Positions 38,770 to 52,140 of a stretch of 64,000 nucleotides of DNA are shown here, one piece after another. The position numbers and the translations under genes were made by a program. The DNA lies in assembly GCA_918807975.1 (NCBI GenBank), contig OU964922.1, positions 310,001-374,000 on the forward strand. The letters are read 5' to 3'. Within the stretch, counting starts at the first letter, position 1; each line of letters begins with the position of its first letter. Below the pieces are notes generated by a model. The model was given only the letters and a program-made list of their open reading frames with translations, searched no databases and was not told the origin of the DNA. The DNA is from Aplidium turbinatum (lineage: Eukaryota > Chordata > Ascidiacea > Aplousobranchia > Polyclinidae).

Positions 38770-40460
38770 CCATCTCGATCCGACCAGAGCTAACTATAAG
38801 GTAGAATATTATCAGCCCCTTAAGATCATGGCCGTACTGAACCAAAACATTATTGAGAGGTTAACAAAATGGACAACTTTATTGAAGCTTTTTCTCAAAT
38901 TTGCGGCATGTTTTTACAACAGGGTGGGCAATGGTAAATATGCTATACACATTTATAGTACAAGATAAAAACAGAATAGTTTTAAAACGTTTTGCTGAAC
39001 ATTTTAGCATCTACAGTTTGGGCTCTTCATTTTTAGTTGTCTTCTCATCTGTTTCAATCAATTTTGGGCAGCAAAGTTACTTGGAAAGTTATCCACATGG
39101 TAGTAAAGATAATAATGAATAGACTTAATGTTTAAAGTACATTAAGCCCTTTGAAATTGACTAACATGTGGCCTACAAGTTCATCATACTTGCATGCTGT
39201 ATGATTTTTAGAACAAACATAATGCCAGCACCAATAGGCTACTTTTCAAACATTGGCCTTCAATTTATTTGTTTTGAGTCACTGTAGCTTATTTAAGAAA
39301 TTTGTATTTTCAAGCTGTAGCCTAATTGCTTTAAAGTAAGTAACACTGTTTCATAGATAAACTCGTTGGAATTTACACATTTTTGGATAGATTTCACTGG
39401 AAAGGAACAGTTCACTGTTGAGGTAGCTATGAACAACATTTTTCGCTGAGGAAATCTGGTAACTATGTTTCGGAACACACCCTACTCTGAACAAATAGCT
39501 TCGTATCCTTTACTTTTATAAATCCGAGCATTTTTTAACATATTCATCTACATTCTAAAGTATTGTAGTTCGTTCTGTCCTTCAACAGTTTCTAGCTGAT
39601 ACTTTCACATTGCAACACTTTGTAGCCCCCCTTTTATTGTCCTACCTCTTTGCAGGCCATTGCATTGTACTTATCCATATTTTTATTGAAAGTACTTGAT
39701 TATTAATTCATCGTTTTTGTTTGAGTTAGATTCCACCAAACAATTACAAACAAAACCTGTTTCATTTACAATGCAAAACCAATGTAACGTGAAATTGTTA
39801 CAACTCATAACAAACTAGCTGCGACAAACCAAAATAGTGGACTTAATCCTTCACCTACTGAATCTCAGTGCAAACACTTTCATAATTTTAACAAGTTTAT
39901 ACCTTTATGACAGTCTATCCTGTGTTACATCAACTTGTTTTGTATCTCTGCCAGCAGGTATGACAATCCTGCAATCAATCTGAACAATTAATAATTCAAT
40001 GGGCAAACCTTAACAATCAAACACGAACCACTTTTTGTTGTCTTTCATGAAAATTACAATCGCTGTAGTAATCAAACATTGGCAAACTACGGAATTAGTC
40101 AACCAACTATAATGCAAACATTTACATCATAGTCTTAACTTGTTCAACAAAGTTTTATATCGCTAAGCAAACACTCCAACTTTATGCAGTTGAGGCAAGC
40201 TACAGCCTGATGAATTGTGCATGCATTGTTGCTTTAGTGCAAGCCGAGGATGCATGTCGAGCGGAGGATCTGTGAACAAAGCAGTCAATAGCTGCTCGAA
40301 AAAGCAGTGGATCTAAATTTTTACACAAAGGATGGATGTATATTGTCTGTCAAATTACTTTCATAAATGTTCCATTTTATTTCCAAGAGGTCAAACTGTT
40401 TCTTTGTTCTTTCGTCATTTTTTTGTAATCTTGAAAACTATCAATTCGATTTTCCTCCGA
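38770..40460. other. intergenic DNA, nothing recognised
   Basis: AT-rich sequence between a LINE scrap and the full LINE. No frame with a domain, no tRNA or clear repeat structure seen. Confidence 0.5.
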
Positions 40461-40474
40461 TCCATTGTATTGTT

Positions 40475-43400
40475 CTTCTTCGTCGTATGAGCTGTTCTTC
40501 CGGACTATATGTTTGGGCATGATGTCATCAGCCACTCGACGGTCTCGTCATCCAGGGCCTTCAGTCCAAGCGTTCCATGTGGTGGTTGATGGATTGGGCA
40601 GTCATGGACGACATGATCTACTGTCTGGTCTGTGGCACCACACTCGTATCCCGGTGAGGGAGCCAGGCCCCATCTGCACATGTCTGAACGAAAGCGACCG
40701 ACGCCGGTCGTAGGCGGTTAAGCCGGACCCACGCAAGTCTTGCGAGGGACATTCCCGGAGGGTGGGGATCGACGTCGGGTAGGAAATCACGGAGTCGGGA
40801 GGTGTTGTTTTGCCAATCCGTGTTCCATGTGTAGTTCGTCCAGTGTGCCGCACTTATTCCAAGATCTTCAACGTTGTTCAGAAGCTGTCGTGCGGCGGGC
40901 ACAAATGGGCGTCTTGATTTCAGCCGCTGCTGTTCTCCAGGTAGGCGCTGGAATGTACTGTGGAGGAGGTGGTCGGGGTCCAGCGCGCGACGAGCAAGGG
41001 GAATCATGGCTCCTTTACGGCGAAGCTCAGCAGGTTGGATGCCTGCAAGGATGGGAAGGCAGTCCGTTGGAGTGGGACGCAGACATCCAGTCACAGTGCG
41101 TAGTGCGTCGTTGATGGCGGTGTCAATGTGGCGGGTGTGAGAGCTGGGGCACCACACTGGTGCGCAGTACTCGGCGGTAGAATGGACAAGGGCCATGGTA
41201 GCTGTGCAAAGGGTTTTCGCATCAGCTCCCCAGCCGGAACCCGCCAGCCGTCTCAAAAGTGCAACGCGTGCAGATAGTTTTTTGCGCAGTGACTCCAGGT
41301 GTCGTCGGTACGTGAGTGACCTGTCCAGGGTTACGCCGAGCTAGGTGGGTTTGGCGCAGTAGGGCAGGTGTTCTTCATCGGTGGTAATGTTAATCTCACG
41401 TTTTGCTTCCTTGTTGTTTAGATGGAAAGCCGCCGACACTGTCTTTGCCTTGCTGAGCTGTAGCTTCCATTTCTGGAGATATGTTGATATAGTTGACATG
41501 TCCTGGCTTAGATTCTTCTCCATTGACTGCCAATCTCCGGCTGGATGCAGGAGAGCCAGATCGTATGCGTAAGCATACTTCCTGGAGATGGTGTCAGGCA
41601 GGTCATAGATGTAGGTGTTAAAGAGAAGGGGAGCCAGGACAGAGCCCTGTGGGACGCCGTTCCTGAGTCGACGTAGTCTATTTCGTCGGCCGCTACCGGT
41701 GGAAAGGGTAAAGCTGCGGTTTTGCACAAGTTCCATAATCATATGGACCATGTGCCTGTCAGGAAGGAGACGGAGTAGTTTGCAGGTAAGGCCGCTGTGC
41801 CATACAGTGTCGAAGGCAGCCGTGAGATCGACAAACACGGCGCCAGCTTTCTTTTTTGCCGAGAAGCTTTCCTCGATGTCTTGGGTCATCAGAGTGACCT
41901 GGTCTACGGTTGATCTTCCGTGGCGAAAGCCGGCTTGTTCCCGAGGGAGGTGAGGGTCTATTATCGGTTCGACACGGGCGTAGATAAGTCTCTCGAGTAT
42001 CTTGAAGGGGATACAGAGCAGAGAGATGAGACGGTAGCTCTTCGGATCCCCTGGGGGCTTCTTCGGCTTTGGGATTGCAACCACTAGGGCTCTTCTCCAG
42101 ATTCTTGGGATGCGCAAGTGACGCAAGCAGCAGGAAAGGAAGTCTTTTAACCAGGACTTCATAGAGCGGGCAGATTGGAGTATTAGTTCCGGGCATAGGT
42201 GGTCAAGGCCCGGGGATTTGCCTGGTTTTAGGTGCTGGAGGGCGAAGGTAAATTCTTCTGGGGTAAACTCACCAGAGATGTTGCCCTCGACAGGTGTTGG
42301 GACCTTCCAGAGGTCTGTAATTTCCTTGAGGACGGACTTGTCTGATTCACGGTCTCTCGTTCTGTGCACTCCATTTTTCACAAGTTGTGAGGCGAAGGCA
42401 TTTGCTGAAATGGGGCATTGGCGACGAGAGGCACGTGATCTGCCAGTGAGGTTGTTGAGTGTACTCCATGCTGTGCGGCTAGAGTGCGTAAAGTCGATTG
42501 AGTCGATGGCTTCTGTCCAGTGTTCCTTCCTCTTTGAATCCAATTTTGCCAGCAGGGCTGTTGCTGAGTTGGTGATGGCGGTGCCCTGGGGGGAACGGAG
42601 GAAGTCGCGGTAGAGCCTGTCGCACTCCACATCCCAGCAAGGTATGTAGTTTTTCCGTCGACCTCGCGGATGGAGTCTTTTGCCGCAGATATGATTGCAT
42701 CACAGAAGTCCTGGTAGGCTTCATCTACTTTGATGGTGTGTGGGGATGGGAGGTACTGCGTAGCTTTGTTTGTGAGGAAGCTGTAGTATTCCCAATCGGC
42801 CTTTCTGAAGTTCCATCGCTTGACAGGCTTGCTCGGAATAGGTGTGGCGATTAAGGGGGACGTGATTAGCGAGGGTCGGTGTTGAGACCTTGGGAACTTC
42901 TCTAGCACACGTCTGTCCGGCTGGTGATCATCGGGGTCATCGCTTGCGAAAGCCAGGTCTGGGTTCGTACCAGTGTTCCAACGACCGGAGAGGAAGCTCG
43001 CTGCGCCCTTAGGATCGTATAAGAGGGCGAGGTTGTTGTTGGTTGCCCAAGCGGCCAAACTTTCTCCGTCGTTGTTGATGGAGTTGTAGTCTCAGTCAGT
43101 GTGGTGGCAGTTGAAATCGCCAGCGTAGAGGCTGGGGTGGGGGAACACTGGGATGGCTGTTGATGTTATCCGCGAAGGTGGGGGCTTGTAGACATTGACG
43201 ATGTTGTAGCCTACTACATCTACACAAAGCCACTCGATCTCCGATTGAGCTTGGGATTGGTCAACCAAGGACCAGCTCAACCGATCATGGACAAACGTGG
43301 CGAGGCAGTGTTTCCTGCTGCAGGTTGCGCCTGCGAGTGTGAAGTTGGTTAGTACCAACTTACCCACAGATGTGCAGTGAGTCTCCTGGAGTAGGATGAT

Positions 43401-43672
43401 GAGGGCTTGATGCTTAATGGCCAGGTGCTCGATGATGTTGAGCTTGCTGGCCGTGATGCCCTCGGTGTTCAGCTGCAGTTTGGTGGGTCGTCGGTACTTT
43501 TCGACAGTGCGAGCACTGCCGTGCCCTGAAAAGGGCATTTCCCTACCCACTCTGCGCTGAACAGTCTCATTAGCTCTTGTTTGACAAGCTTCGTTTCGCA
43601 TACGTATTTTATATAATTTCGTATGTTGCTGACGGGGGACCACGTGAAAGTGCTTGTCTTCCTCCCCTTATT
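40475..43672 (-). mobile_element. near full-length APE-type LINE (jockey/I-like), antisense, inactive
   Basis: Minus-strand pieces in order: endonuclease (43643-43092; ILLQETHCTS, YAGDFNCHH); linker (43058-42378); RT (42630-41341; GKSPGLDHLCPEL, QAGFRHGRSTVDQVT, DLTAAFDTVWH, NGVPQGSVLAPLLFN); and a C-terminal domain (41256-40618; GCLRPTPTDCLPILAGIQPA). The RT box that should read YADD reads YAYD, so an essential aspartate is lost, and frameshifts separate the pieces. Likely target-site duplication ATTGTATTGTT / ATTGTTTTGTT at 40464-40474 and 43673-43683. Single-ORF organisation with an apurinic-type endonuclease places it in the jockey/I assemblage; the exact clade is not assigned. Confidence 0.88.
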
Positions 43673-43683
43673 ATTGTTTTGTT

Positions 43684-44230
43684 GAGATGATCATATGATC
43701 ATCGAAGATCACAAAATAAACTGATCAAAAAAATAAAAATAAAAGAAACAATATTATCAACGCATCAATATTACTTCAAAACAATGCAAATAATGGAAAT
43801 ATATTGTCGAAACGGTATAAATCTTTATTATCTTGATGGGCAAGTTTCAAGCCTGTTTTGGCGCAGTTTGAAATGAATTCGTAGCCATTTTATGTCGAGT
43901 ATTTATTAGCTTCATCTGCTTCTGCCTATGCTGAATTGTTAGAAAGTTTTATGTTATTCAACCTATAAAGTTACCGCTCTCGCATCTCTTGTTCATCCAT
44001 TAAAAGCCGCCACAAGTTCCCGTTGCTCTTTTTAGGTGATGTTTCAGCCACAAAGTTGTATTGTCATAACTTTTTAGGTAGCCTATATTAAAAAAATTTG
44101 TTGATTTTTTCTTTTTTGATGCATTTTTTGTTTGCTTTTTAAAAAGACACATGGTCAAATATAAATCTCGCAATACCTTTACAGAATCAGGTGTTTGTTT
44201 CAATTATTGTATAAACATAGTATAATCACG
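43684..44230. other. intergenic DNA, nothing recognised
   Basis: AT-rich. No coding or repeat feature that I can support. Confidence 0.45.
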
Positions 44231-44231
44231 G

Positions 44232-44478
44232 TAACCATCGGCGTAGCTAGTAGTAGGGCGTCCACCCCAGTGAGCAGTCCCCTTCCCGGTCGGCAGCTTG
44301 TGGGCGGCGGAATTTTTACATGTAAACAAAAAGCAGTAAAAATAAAGTTTAAAGTAAAAATCTTTTTTGAAATCTTCGGTTCCAATTTTATTCGCTTGCT
44401 CCTACTTCACGCGATCAGGGGTGGAAAAATCATGGTCTGCCCCGGTCGGCACAAACCCTAGCTATACGCTACTGACAG
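44232..44478. mobile_element. short DNA-transposon remnant (MITE) with gcgtagctag ends
   Basis: Left end ggcgtagctagtagtagggcg and right end accctagctatacgctactg are inverted with mismatches, about 240 bases apart. The ends agree with a widespread hAT-like MITE end type. Target-site duplication unclear. Confidence 0.5.
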
Positions 44479-44699
44479 TAACAACTCATTTTCTCAATCA
44501 GTTTGGCAATTAAATTTAAATTTCATTAAAATTAAAATTTTTCATTAAAATCAAGTTTAAATTTCATCATCTAATGCGGATCAACACCGTTACTGTGTAA
44601 TAACAATGATACGCTTGTGCTGGTAGCATAGTAGCCTATCCTAATATTTTCTGTGAAAAAGTACAAGCAATCAATATGTAAACCAATGTCACACTATCT

Positions 44700-45415
44700 A
44701 CACTTCCGCTGTTTTTTCCCACTGCAGACTGCACATCGCACTTGAGTCTTGCAGGATATTACCAGACGATTCCGCTCGTCATAGTCTTTGCTCGTCGTGA
44801 TTTCTGGTGAAATCTTTGATCTTACCGCAACACTTCTCTTCTTGAACGAACAGAAAGCTAGATAGTAAGCTAATGATAAATTCTTCGTGTAAAGTGCAGT
44901 AAATCCAGTCTTTCTAGCTCTTACTCTTCACTAATTCCACGGTACACTTGCTACGCGTGTTGCACTGACACGTTAAGCAACCACGAAAACAGTGGCCACT
45001 ACCATTTTTTCATGTGGATCCCGATTCGGAGTTTGATAATGTTTTCATCAATGCGATCGACTCCGCCCATGTACTTATTGTACATCTGAATCAGATAATG
45101 TTGGGGGATATCTATCTTCTTTTTTTCGCCTTGGCTTCATCGCTGTGCCATACAAAGTGGAGCAACACCTGAGCAGTTGGATGCAAGTGTCACTATACTG
45201 TTGTAGTGCCGCCACACAAGCAAAATTCCTGATGGATTGGATGCATACGAATATGACCTACGTGGCATTTTCTTCAACTCACGTTGATCGGTCAGTGTTG
45301 TTTTGCCAATACGGTTACTCCGAATGGTTCCTGTTCCTCCAATATTGTTTTCAGACAGGTGGTCAAGCAATGGCATCAGACCACTGACGTGAGCTTGCAC
45401 ATTACGGGGTATTGA
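44700..45415 (-). pseudogene. piggyBac transposase C-terminal half, degraded
   Basis: Minus strand: GGTGTIRSNRIGKTTL then LTDQRELKKMPRRSYSYASN and SGILLVWRHYNSIVTLASN (45400-45160), followed in another frame by IDIPQHYLIQMYNKYMGGVD and MKKWWWPLF-like residues (45120-44990). These are the GT-R-NR, W-DN/S-V, YN-x-MGGVDR-D and KWWWPLF blocks of piggyBac transposases in the right order. A Cys-rich tail (RCAVCSGKKQR-like) is readable near 44720. Several frame breaks. Confidence 0.7.
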
Positions 45416-45429
45416 AGCGAGGGCCGGCT

Positions 45430-46130
45430 CAGAGGTAGTCTAAAGTCTTAGACACTTTTCTTTATTGACAATAGAAAAGATAAAAACAGCCAAAAAAATT
45501 TGGCTATGTGGTCGGTGTCCTTTTAAAAGGCAACAATAAATACAAAGTAAAATAAACAAACAAAGGAAGCAAAACCTTACACAAATTAAAGTGTAGTAGG
45601 AAGCATAATATTATAGAGTCTCAAACTATGAAGAGACATAATTCATATATGTTACTAATATGCAATAAAACTTGCATGTTCCCCCTCACTTCACCTCTTC
45701 CGGCTCTTCTCATTTTTCAACAATCGTCAAACTTTCACAAAATCCAAAAAAAGTACGGTGTTCTCAAATATTTATTAACACCTTCCAAAACAGACCCTAA
45801 ACAACTACTAGCAAGTCCAAAATGATTCAATAAAAATAGGATGATGCAATACTGAGTCATACAAAACGTTGTTCTTTTAAAAGGACTTCTTCAATTGCTT
45901 TGCCTGAACCAGGCATCGACGGCCTTAAAAACTTTATTTTTGTACGCTATTCATTTTGAGGATGGGCAATTGCGCATTGCCACGGAGCGTAAAACGTCAG
46001 TGGGACTCGCGATGTTTCTTGTTTTGCTTTCGTCTTCATCAAATAAACGTTTCATCTGTTGCTAGAAAAGATAATATTTCTTGCTTTTCTTCTTTCTTGT
46101 GAGCCATGATTTTTGGGATTTCAGAGCGGT
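45430..46130. other. intergenic DNA with a decayed Penelope-like core
   Basis: About 45945-46030 resembles the hammerhead-bearing unit of 24.0-24.9 kb (attttgaggatgggcaattg, then gcgtaaaacgtcagtggg), but both the core and GAAA are altered. Nothing else recognised. Confidence 0.4.
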
Positions 46131-46134
46131 TATG

Positions 46135-46795
46135 GAAAGCCAGTTGAATGTAGCTTCGCCCAGTTCTGTTATACCATGGATTCCATTTGGTGCCTTGTAA
46201 AAGGAACACTCAAGAACGACATGGTAAGCAGTTTGTTCCTCCGCGCCTCACTCGTAGGCCGAAGAAGAAATCAGACTTCACTTGTACATATTGGAATGAA
46301 AGTGGCCGATTCCTGTTAGAATTCTGTTGAGTTTGACCCACGTCTGCCAGGGCAGGTCCATACCAGAGAAGCGCGCCACTGGGTGAGGTATAAAACCATA
46401 GAGTTTAGCATCGGTGGCACACCATGCTGTGTTCCAAGTATCTTCCATATAATGTGCTGCACTGGTGGTATGATCACTGAATGGTTGTAATAATTCAAGG
46501 GCAGTTGGTACCAAGAGGTGTCTTGTTTTCAATTGCGGGAAAAATCCTGAGGTGAGCTGTTGCGTTTTGTGTAGAGCAAGTGGTTTGGTTCTTCTGTCAG
46601 GCGAGGCAGGTGTATAATGGCTCCCTTTCGGTGAATCTCAATAGGTTGGATGCCTACAAGGATTGAGAAGTACTCTGTTGGAGTAGGGAGCAGGCATCCA
46701 GTCACAGCACGCAATGTATCGTTGATTGGCCGGTAGATGAGGCGGGTGTGGGCTTTTGGTTGTCTAAACTTTGTCAAATATGTTCTACGACCGTA
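46135..46795 (-). pseudogene. LINE fragment (jockey/I-like family), 3' end
   Basis: Minus frames read INDTLRAVTGCLLPTPTEYF and ILVGIQPIEIHRKGAII (46777-46529), then TWVKLNRILTGIGHFHSNMY (46532-46278). They match the C-terminal region of the LINE at 40475-43672. Frameshifted and 5' truncated. Confidence 0.75.
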
Positions 46796-46919
46796 CTAAG
46801 CTAGTGAGACCCACCGTATAAATCAGTCATTCCTACCATCAAGGATTGCTGAAAAAGGCGGTTAAGAATAGAGTCTAGACTGACTGGTTCTTCTTTCTTC
46901 TGACCGTAGGAGGAGGTTT

Positions 46920-47995
46920 AGAAGGAAGGGAAATGCCAGATGACAAAGGAACGTTATGTTTTTGTGTTATGTCTTTTGGTGCTTGTCATGATCACCCACA
47001 GGGCTTGGATAGTGGACCGTTTTGTGCTCCATATGTATGTGTTGCCAATATCCAGAGGTATCTTATTTTGGATGATGGTATGTTTGGCGACATTTATTCA
47101 TCATGGTCAAAAGCATTGGGTTCATCTTTTGCAAAGGATCATGTCCTTTGTTATTTCGATGCCTTCATTGGTTAAGTCAAACTATTCATGTTTCAGGAGC
47201 TCTCATATTCCTTGTGCCAAGGAGCACTCAGTGAGGACATGGGCTACATTATCATCAGGTTTTCCGCAGAATTTGCGCTTTGTGATTCTACTGGATTGTA
47301 CTGATCTTTCAAAGTCACCCCATTTGTATCTTCCAGCTTGTGCTATCCGAAATGAAGAAACGAATAGATGAGATGGAAGGAGATGTTTAATTTCTTTTTC
47401 TTTGGGAAGGATCTCGTTCCAAGAGATAGTTTTTCCTTGTTAATCACATTTAGAGATCTTCTTTTCATTTTGGGTTTTCATATTGATGTAATTTTTTTGT
47501 ACGAGGTGTTTTCTCAATCGTTTTCGGAGGTGTTCAACTTACAGAAAGATTTAAAGATATCCGAGTACATCTCGATTCGGGGCATGTGAAGTGCTTTTGG
47601 AGAATAGGAAGGGATGGATGTGTATCATTTTGTAGCTTAGGCTCATCATGGTCCATTCGGGCCAGATGTCAGTTGCATCTCCCAATTATATGCAGTTGTC
47701 CAATTCTGTCGATGCGGCTTGTATGAAATTTTGACTGGATGTCTATCATGTTTATGCCTCCACCTTTGGCAGGAGGTACAGTCTTGCTTATCCGGAGATG
47801 TTCAAAAGGAGAGTGATACCAAAGGAAGTCAAAGAAGATTTGCTTGAGGTCTGTTATGTGCTGCTTTGTTGACATCAGCACTCTACTACGGTGTAATGTG
47901 ATAGGTATAAGTAAAATATAGATGAACGTAATTTTTCCATACAAGAAATGTCGTCTTGGTTTGTTGGATTTTGTTGATGGCTGTCTGCTATCTCT
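46920..47995 (-). pseudogene. fragment of a different LINE (L1/Tx1-like C-terminal region)
   Basis: 47944-47669 reads YGKITFIYILLIPITLHRSR, LKQIFFDFLWYHSPFEHLRI and AKGGGINMIDIQSKF. This is the post-RT region of L1/Tx1-type LINEs (GKI, FLW, GGl-m-di). Toward 47220 the minus strand reads KRKFCGKPDDNVAHVLTECS, a C-x2-C...H-x4-C zinc knuckle as found at the end of such proteins. 5' truncated and broken. Confidence 0.6.
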
Positions 47996-47999
47996 TTTT

Positions 48000-48480
48000 A
48001 CTGAGTTCAGCCTTGTTTGTTCCTAGCCAAATGCCTAAGCTAGTAAAAATTGGACAGTTAGCGCTGTCTCTGGCGCTTGCAAGGAGAGCACGGGTAAACA
48101 AATTCTAAGTTCAAATCACTCGGCAGCAAAGTTTTTGTATGCCAGTATCGCATATCGTAACTATCGCACCATTCTTCTTATAGCCTCCTTAGTGCAGTAG
48201 ATACATTGGGTATGACCGCGAAACTATAAACTCCGCGTGGCGACTTTCCAATTTGTGGTTCCTAAAGAGGCCACAAAATTGGTACTTTCTCCATCCTTGC
48301 CAAAATGCTAAACTGCAAGCAGTGAACTATGCATAAATGTAAAGCAAGGTGTCTCTAGCAAAGTGCTCAATCGGCGTAAACCAATAGCGTCAATAACCAC
48401 AGTCAGTGGCACACCGTTTTGACCTTGCAGTCTCATCAGTGCATTAGGTACGCTAGGTATGACCACGGAGCTACAATTTC
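48000..48480. other. unassigned DNA with a short direct repeat
   Basis: Segments at about 48180-48230 and 48425-48475 are similar (agtgca-tag-ta, ggtatgaccac/gcg). Otherwise no feature. Confidence 0.35.
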
Positions 48481-48529
48481 AATTCAGTTTGCTTTTATTT
48501 CTGACCATTACAACGAAAAACAATATATG

Positions 48530-51001
48530 CCAAACAAAGCAGGTCTAGAAAAAGGTAGAAGCGACAAACACGAAAGTTATAATTTTTTATTACCAAAGCA
48601 GGATAATTTGCTAGCAACACTGCCTTTCAACACCCAAGCAGACACCGCACTACCTGGACGGGATTTATCAAAGATCCAAACAACCCCAACTTAAGCAAGC
48701 CTATTTACAACCAAATTGACTACGTCATCTGTCAACAGCAAGCACGCCCTCTACTACAAAACGCAAGGTCTTTTGCAGGCACGGACCTAAACTCTGACCA
48801 CAAGCTTGTTTCCACGAAACTAAGAATTGATAAAATTCATTTAATTCACAAACGCTATCCAAAGAAATCCAAGCAACAGAGAATCAACATCCATCGTCTG
48901 AGAGATGATCGAAAGATCCAGCAATCATACAGGAAAATTCTGAAGAATGTGTTGAGCGAATTAGACCGCAACGATGATCCAAACACAACTATAAACCACC
49001 TACTTGACTGCATGAAAGTTTCAGCCATAAAAGCTGCTGGCATCACCAGAAGCAACCCACCACAACATACGTTTGATCAACAAGTAGCAGATCTGTCCAA
49101 ACAGCAAAAAGCTTTAAGGCTACAAATTTATCAAAGCACAAACAACATGGAACGCTCTAACCTCCGAAAGAAACGTACGAACATCCTACACAGCATATCC
49201 AAAAGATTAAAGGAGGTTGCAATAGAGAAAGCCAACTCTTTGGCAGAAGAAATATCAGCATCTGAAGACAGCAGTAAAATGTTTTAAGCAGCAAAACTAC
49301 TTAAAGCGAGAAAGCCTCCTACCCCCATCATGATTCAAGATGTCAATGGCAGTTTTGTGCTCTCAGACAAAAGCAAAGTAGAGATTGTAAGAAAATGGTT
49401 TCAGCAACAATTTACAGATTCAGATGATGAACCAATACAACCATTCACCGGAGAAGCAAGACCCTTGCAAACACCAATAACCACTGAGGAAGTGTCTGCA
49501 GCAATTTCTTCCTTGAAAAACCGTCGTGCTGCTGGCCCTGATAACGTCAGCAACGAACTCTTCAAATTCTCCAAAGACAAAACCTCCTGTTTAATATCAC
49601 AGACTATTAACGAATCTCTCAAACAACACAAACCAGTAGACACCATCGGCGAAGGCATACTAATTGCTATACCAAAACCCAAGAAATCAAAAGGACCACC
49701 AGCTAATCTTCGACCAATTGTGCTCCTCAATAGCATCAGAAAATTCCTTTCCATCATCATTTTGCATCGGATTAGAGACAAAATTGACAGCTTCACTGGA
49801 CCCTTCCAAAGCGGTTTCAAACGTGGCAGAAGCTGTGCCGACATTGTCTGGGCACAACGTATGCTCGTTTCAGTGGTAATGGCTAGAAATGGGACTTCCA
49901 CAAAATGGGAATAGATATGTCCAAAGCTTTCGACACCATCAAACGCAAAAAAATCCTTCAAATTTTAGACCAAGCTGGCTGTGATGAACTGCGACTAACC
50001 CGCACCCTGCTAGCTGGCACGAAACTGTATGTGCGCATTTACAACAAAATGTCCGCAAACTTTGAGACATCCATCGGTTCCCCTCAAGGAGACAGCCTCT
50101 CCCCAATACTCTTCACCTGCTACCTATCTGCAGCATTGAGCTCAGTGCGAGAGCAGTCCTCCAGACCAAACCCCCTATATCTGACACATGCATGCCTTTG
50201 GAAATGGAGTATGCAGACGATGTTGAGTTTCTGGATGAGGAAAGACAGCCACTTTATATGCTACAATCTATTGCTACAAAGAACCTGAAAAACTACAATC
50301 TTTTCATGAATGAGACTAAAACTGAATTCACCCACATATTTCTTGCAGACACAAATGAAACTGATGCTGATAGCCTACCGATTCGAGGAAACGAAAAATG
50401 GCGTACACACAAACTTTTGGGATCATCATTGTGCAGCACTGCTGATGTCAAATCTCGCTGCAATTTAGGCAATGTCGCTTTCAGATCACACTGGAAACTA
50501 TGGAGCAAAAGATCGAGAATCCCATTACAGTTGCGACTAAGATTGTACAACGCGTACTGCATCCCAATTATGATCTACAACTGTAATAGCTGGTCTGTTA
50601 CCAAAGCAAGTCTTGAAAGATTGGATGCCTGTCATCGAAGACATTTACGTGTCATAACTGGTCATACTTGGCCAAACAGTCTTATCTCGAACAAAAACCT
50701 CTACAAAATATGCAACAGTGAACCATTGTATTGCAAGATCTCCACCATGAGATGGAACATGTTTGGACACATTCTGAGTCTTCACCAGGACTCACCTCCC
50801 CAGAAAGCCCTTGAATTTGCAATAATTGGCAGCAAAAAGTACCAAGGCCGAACCAGACGTCACCGTAACAACTTATTACAACTGCTGAGATCTGACATCA
50901 GAAAAGCTGGCCTGGGATTCCTGCTCAGCACGCCACATCTCCATCGATTGAAAAACATCGCAAAGGACAAAACAGAATGGAGATCCTATCAACCTTGTTG
51001 A
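48530..51001 (+). mobile_element. LINE (RTE/R4-like, clade unassigned), 5' truncated, sense, inactive
   Basis: Starts in the endonuclease: SNTAFQH, TTWTGFIKDPNN, IDYVICQQQ and SDHKLVSTKLRI (about 48610-48835). A linker follows (48949-49287). The RT spans 49330-50290: NRRAAGPDNVSNELFKF, FQSGFKRGRSCADIVWAQ, IDMSKAFDTI, SPQGDSLSPILFTCYL, then MEYADDVEF in the next frame. The C-terminal domain (50192-51001) has MIYNCNSWSVTKASLERLDA and MRWNMFGHILS. At least three frame breaks separate these. A complete YADD is present, but the element cannot make one protein. Confidence 0.8.
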
Positions 51002-51055
51002 AAGACTGATCGAAGCCGACGGATGCCAAACGATTTGGTTACACTGGCGGCGGAG

Positions 51056-52140
51056 TAGTAGTAGGCATCCTTCCATCTTTTCAGATGATGGTAGCACTCT
51101 GGGTACGGCAGCTTCTCATATGGCTCTGAAGTCCAATCTTGGCGTGGCAGTCTCGTCCACAGTTTGGACATATGAAATCAGAGGAGTTCTGAGGCTGCTG
51201 TCTCTCTTTTCTTCTTTGTCTTCTTTCCTCTAGTTGCTTCCTCCGCCTCGACTGACCCTTTGCTAGACCCGCACTGACTTTGTAGCGCCATCTGTTGCGA
51301 TTTGCTGCGATCAGTTCCCAGCTGGCAGGGTCTATGTCAGTTTGCTTCAGGTCTCGTTTGCAAACGTCTCTGTAACGCAGTGCAGGTCGTCCTACTGGGC
51401 GTTTTCCCGTGGCAAGTTCACTGTACAGAATGTCCTTTGGAATGCGCCCATCCTTCATTCTGGATACATGCCCCAACCAGCGTAGACGTCGCTGGCAGAG
51501 GAGAAGGTGTATGCTCAGGGAGCAAGAACGTTCCAGAACAGTAGTGTTGGGTATTCTGTCCTTCCAGGAAATACCAAGAATGCGCCTCAAGCAACGAAGG
51601 TGAAAGCTTTCAAGGCGGTTTTCTTGTCTGGCGTAAGTGGTCCAGGACTCACTACCGTACAGCAGAGTACTAAGAACACACGCACGGTAGACTTTGAGTT
51701 TTGTGTTAAGTGTCAAAAGATTATTGTCCCACACTCTCTTCCCGAGTTGAGTCATCACTCCTGCAGCCCTGGCTATCCGTCTGTCGATTTCCTTATCTAA
51801 GGACAGGTTGCTGGTGACCGTTGAACCAAGGTAGGTGAAGTGGTCTGTCACTTCGAGCACTTCTGGTTCTATGGTGATGACAGGTGGCTTGGGGACATCT
51901 TGGCCCATGACTACTGTTTTCTTGATGCTGATGGTCAGTGCGAATTCCCTACAGGCTTGTGCAAACTAGTTGAGCAACTGCTGCAGCTCGTGCTCGGCGT
52001 GTGCTGACAGTGCTGCGTCGTCGGCAAACAGCAGTTCTCTGATCAGCACTGTACGAACCTTTGTCTTGGCTCTCAGTCGGGCCAGGTTGAACAGTTTCCC
52101 ATCACTGCGGGTGTGTAGGTGGACACCTTGTGTGGAGACA
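51056..52140 (-). mobile_element. 5'-truncated RTE-clade LINE with 18-bp TSD, antisense
   Basis: The main frame, 51908-51081, reads FTYLGSTVTSNLSLDKEIDR, YGSESWTTYARQ, LRCLRRILGISWKDRI, RRLRWLGHVSRM and VGRPALRYRDVCKRDLK, then a Cys/His finger (CPNCGRDC...H). This is the usual C-terminus of RTE LINEs. 52187-51966 adds the RT box (FADDAAL). GTTACACTGGCGGCGGAG stands at 51038-51055 and 52141-52158, an 18-bp target-site duplication, so the copy was born 5' truncated. One frame break separates the two frames. Confidence 0.85.

Noticed and set aside
40205-40245. CTGATGA hit near 40.2 kb as another hammerhead
   Set aside because: No GAAA and no pairing arms follow.
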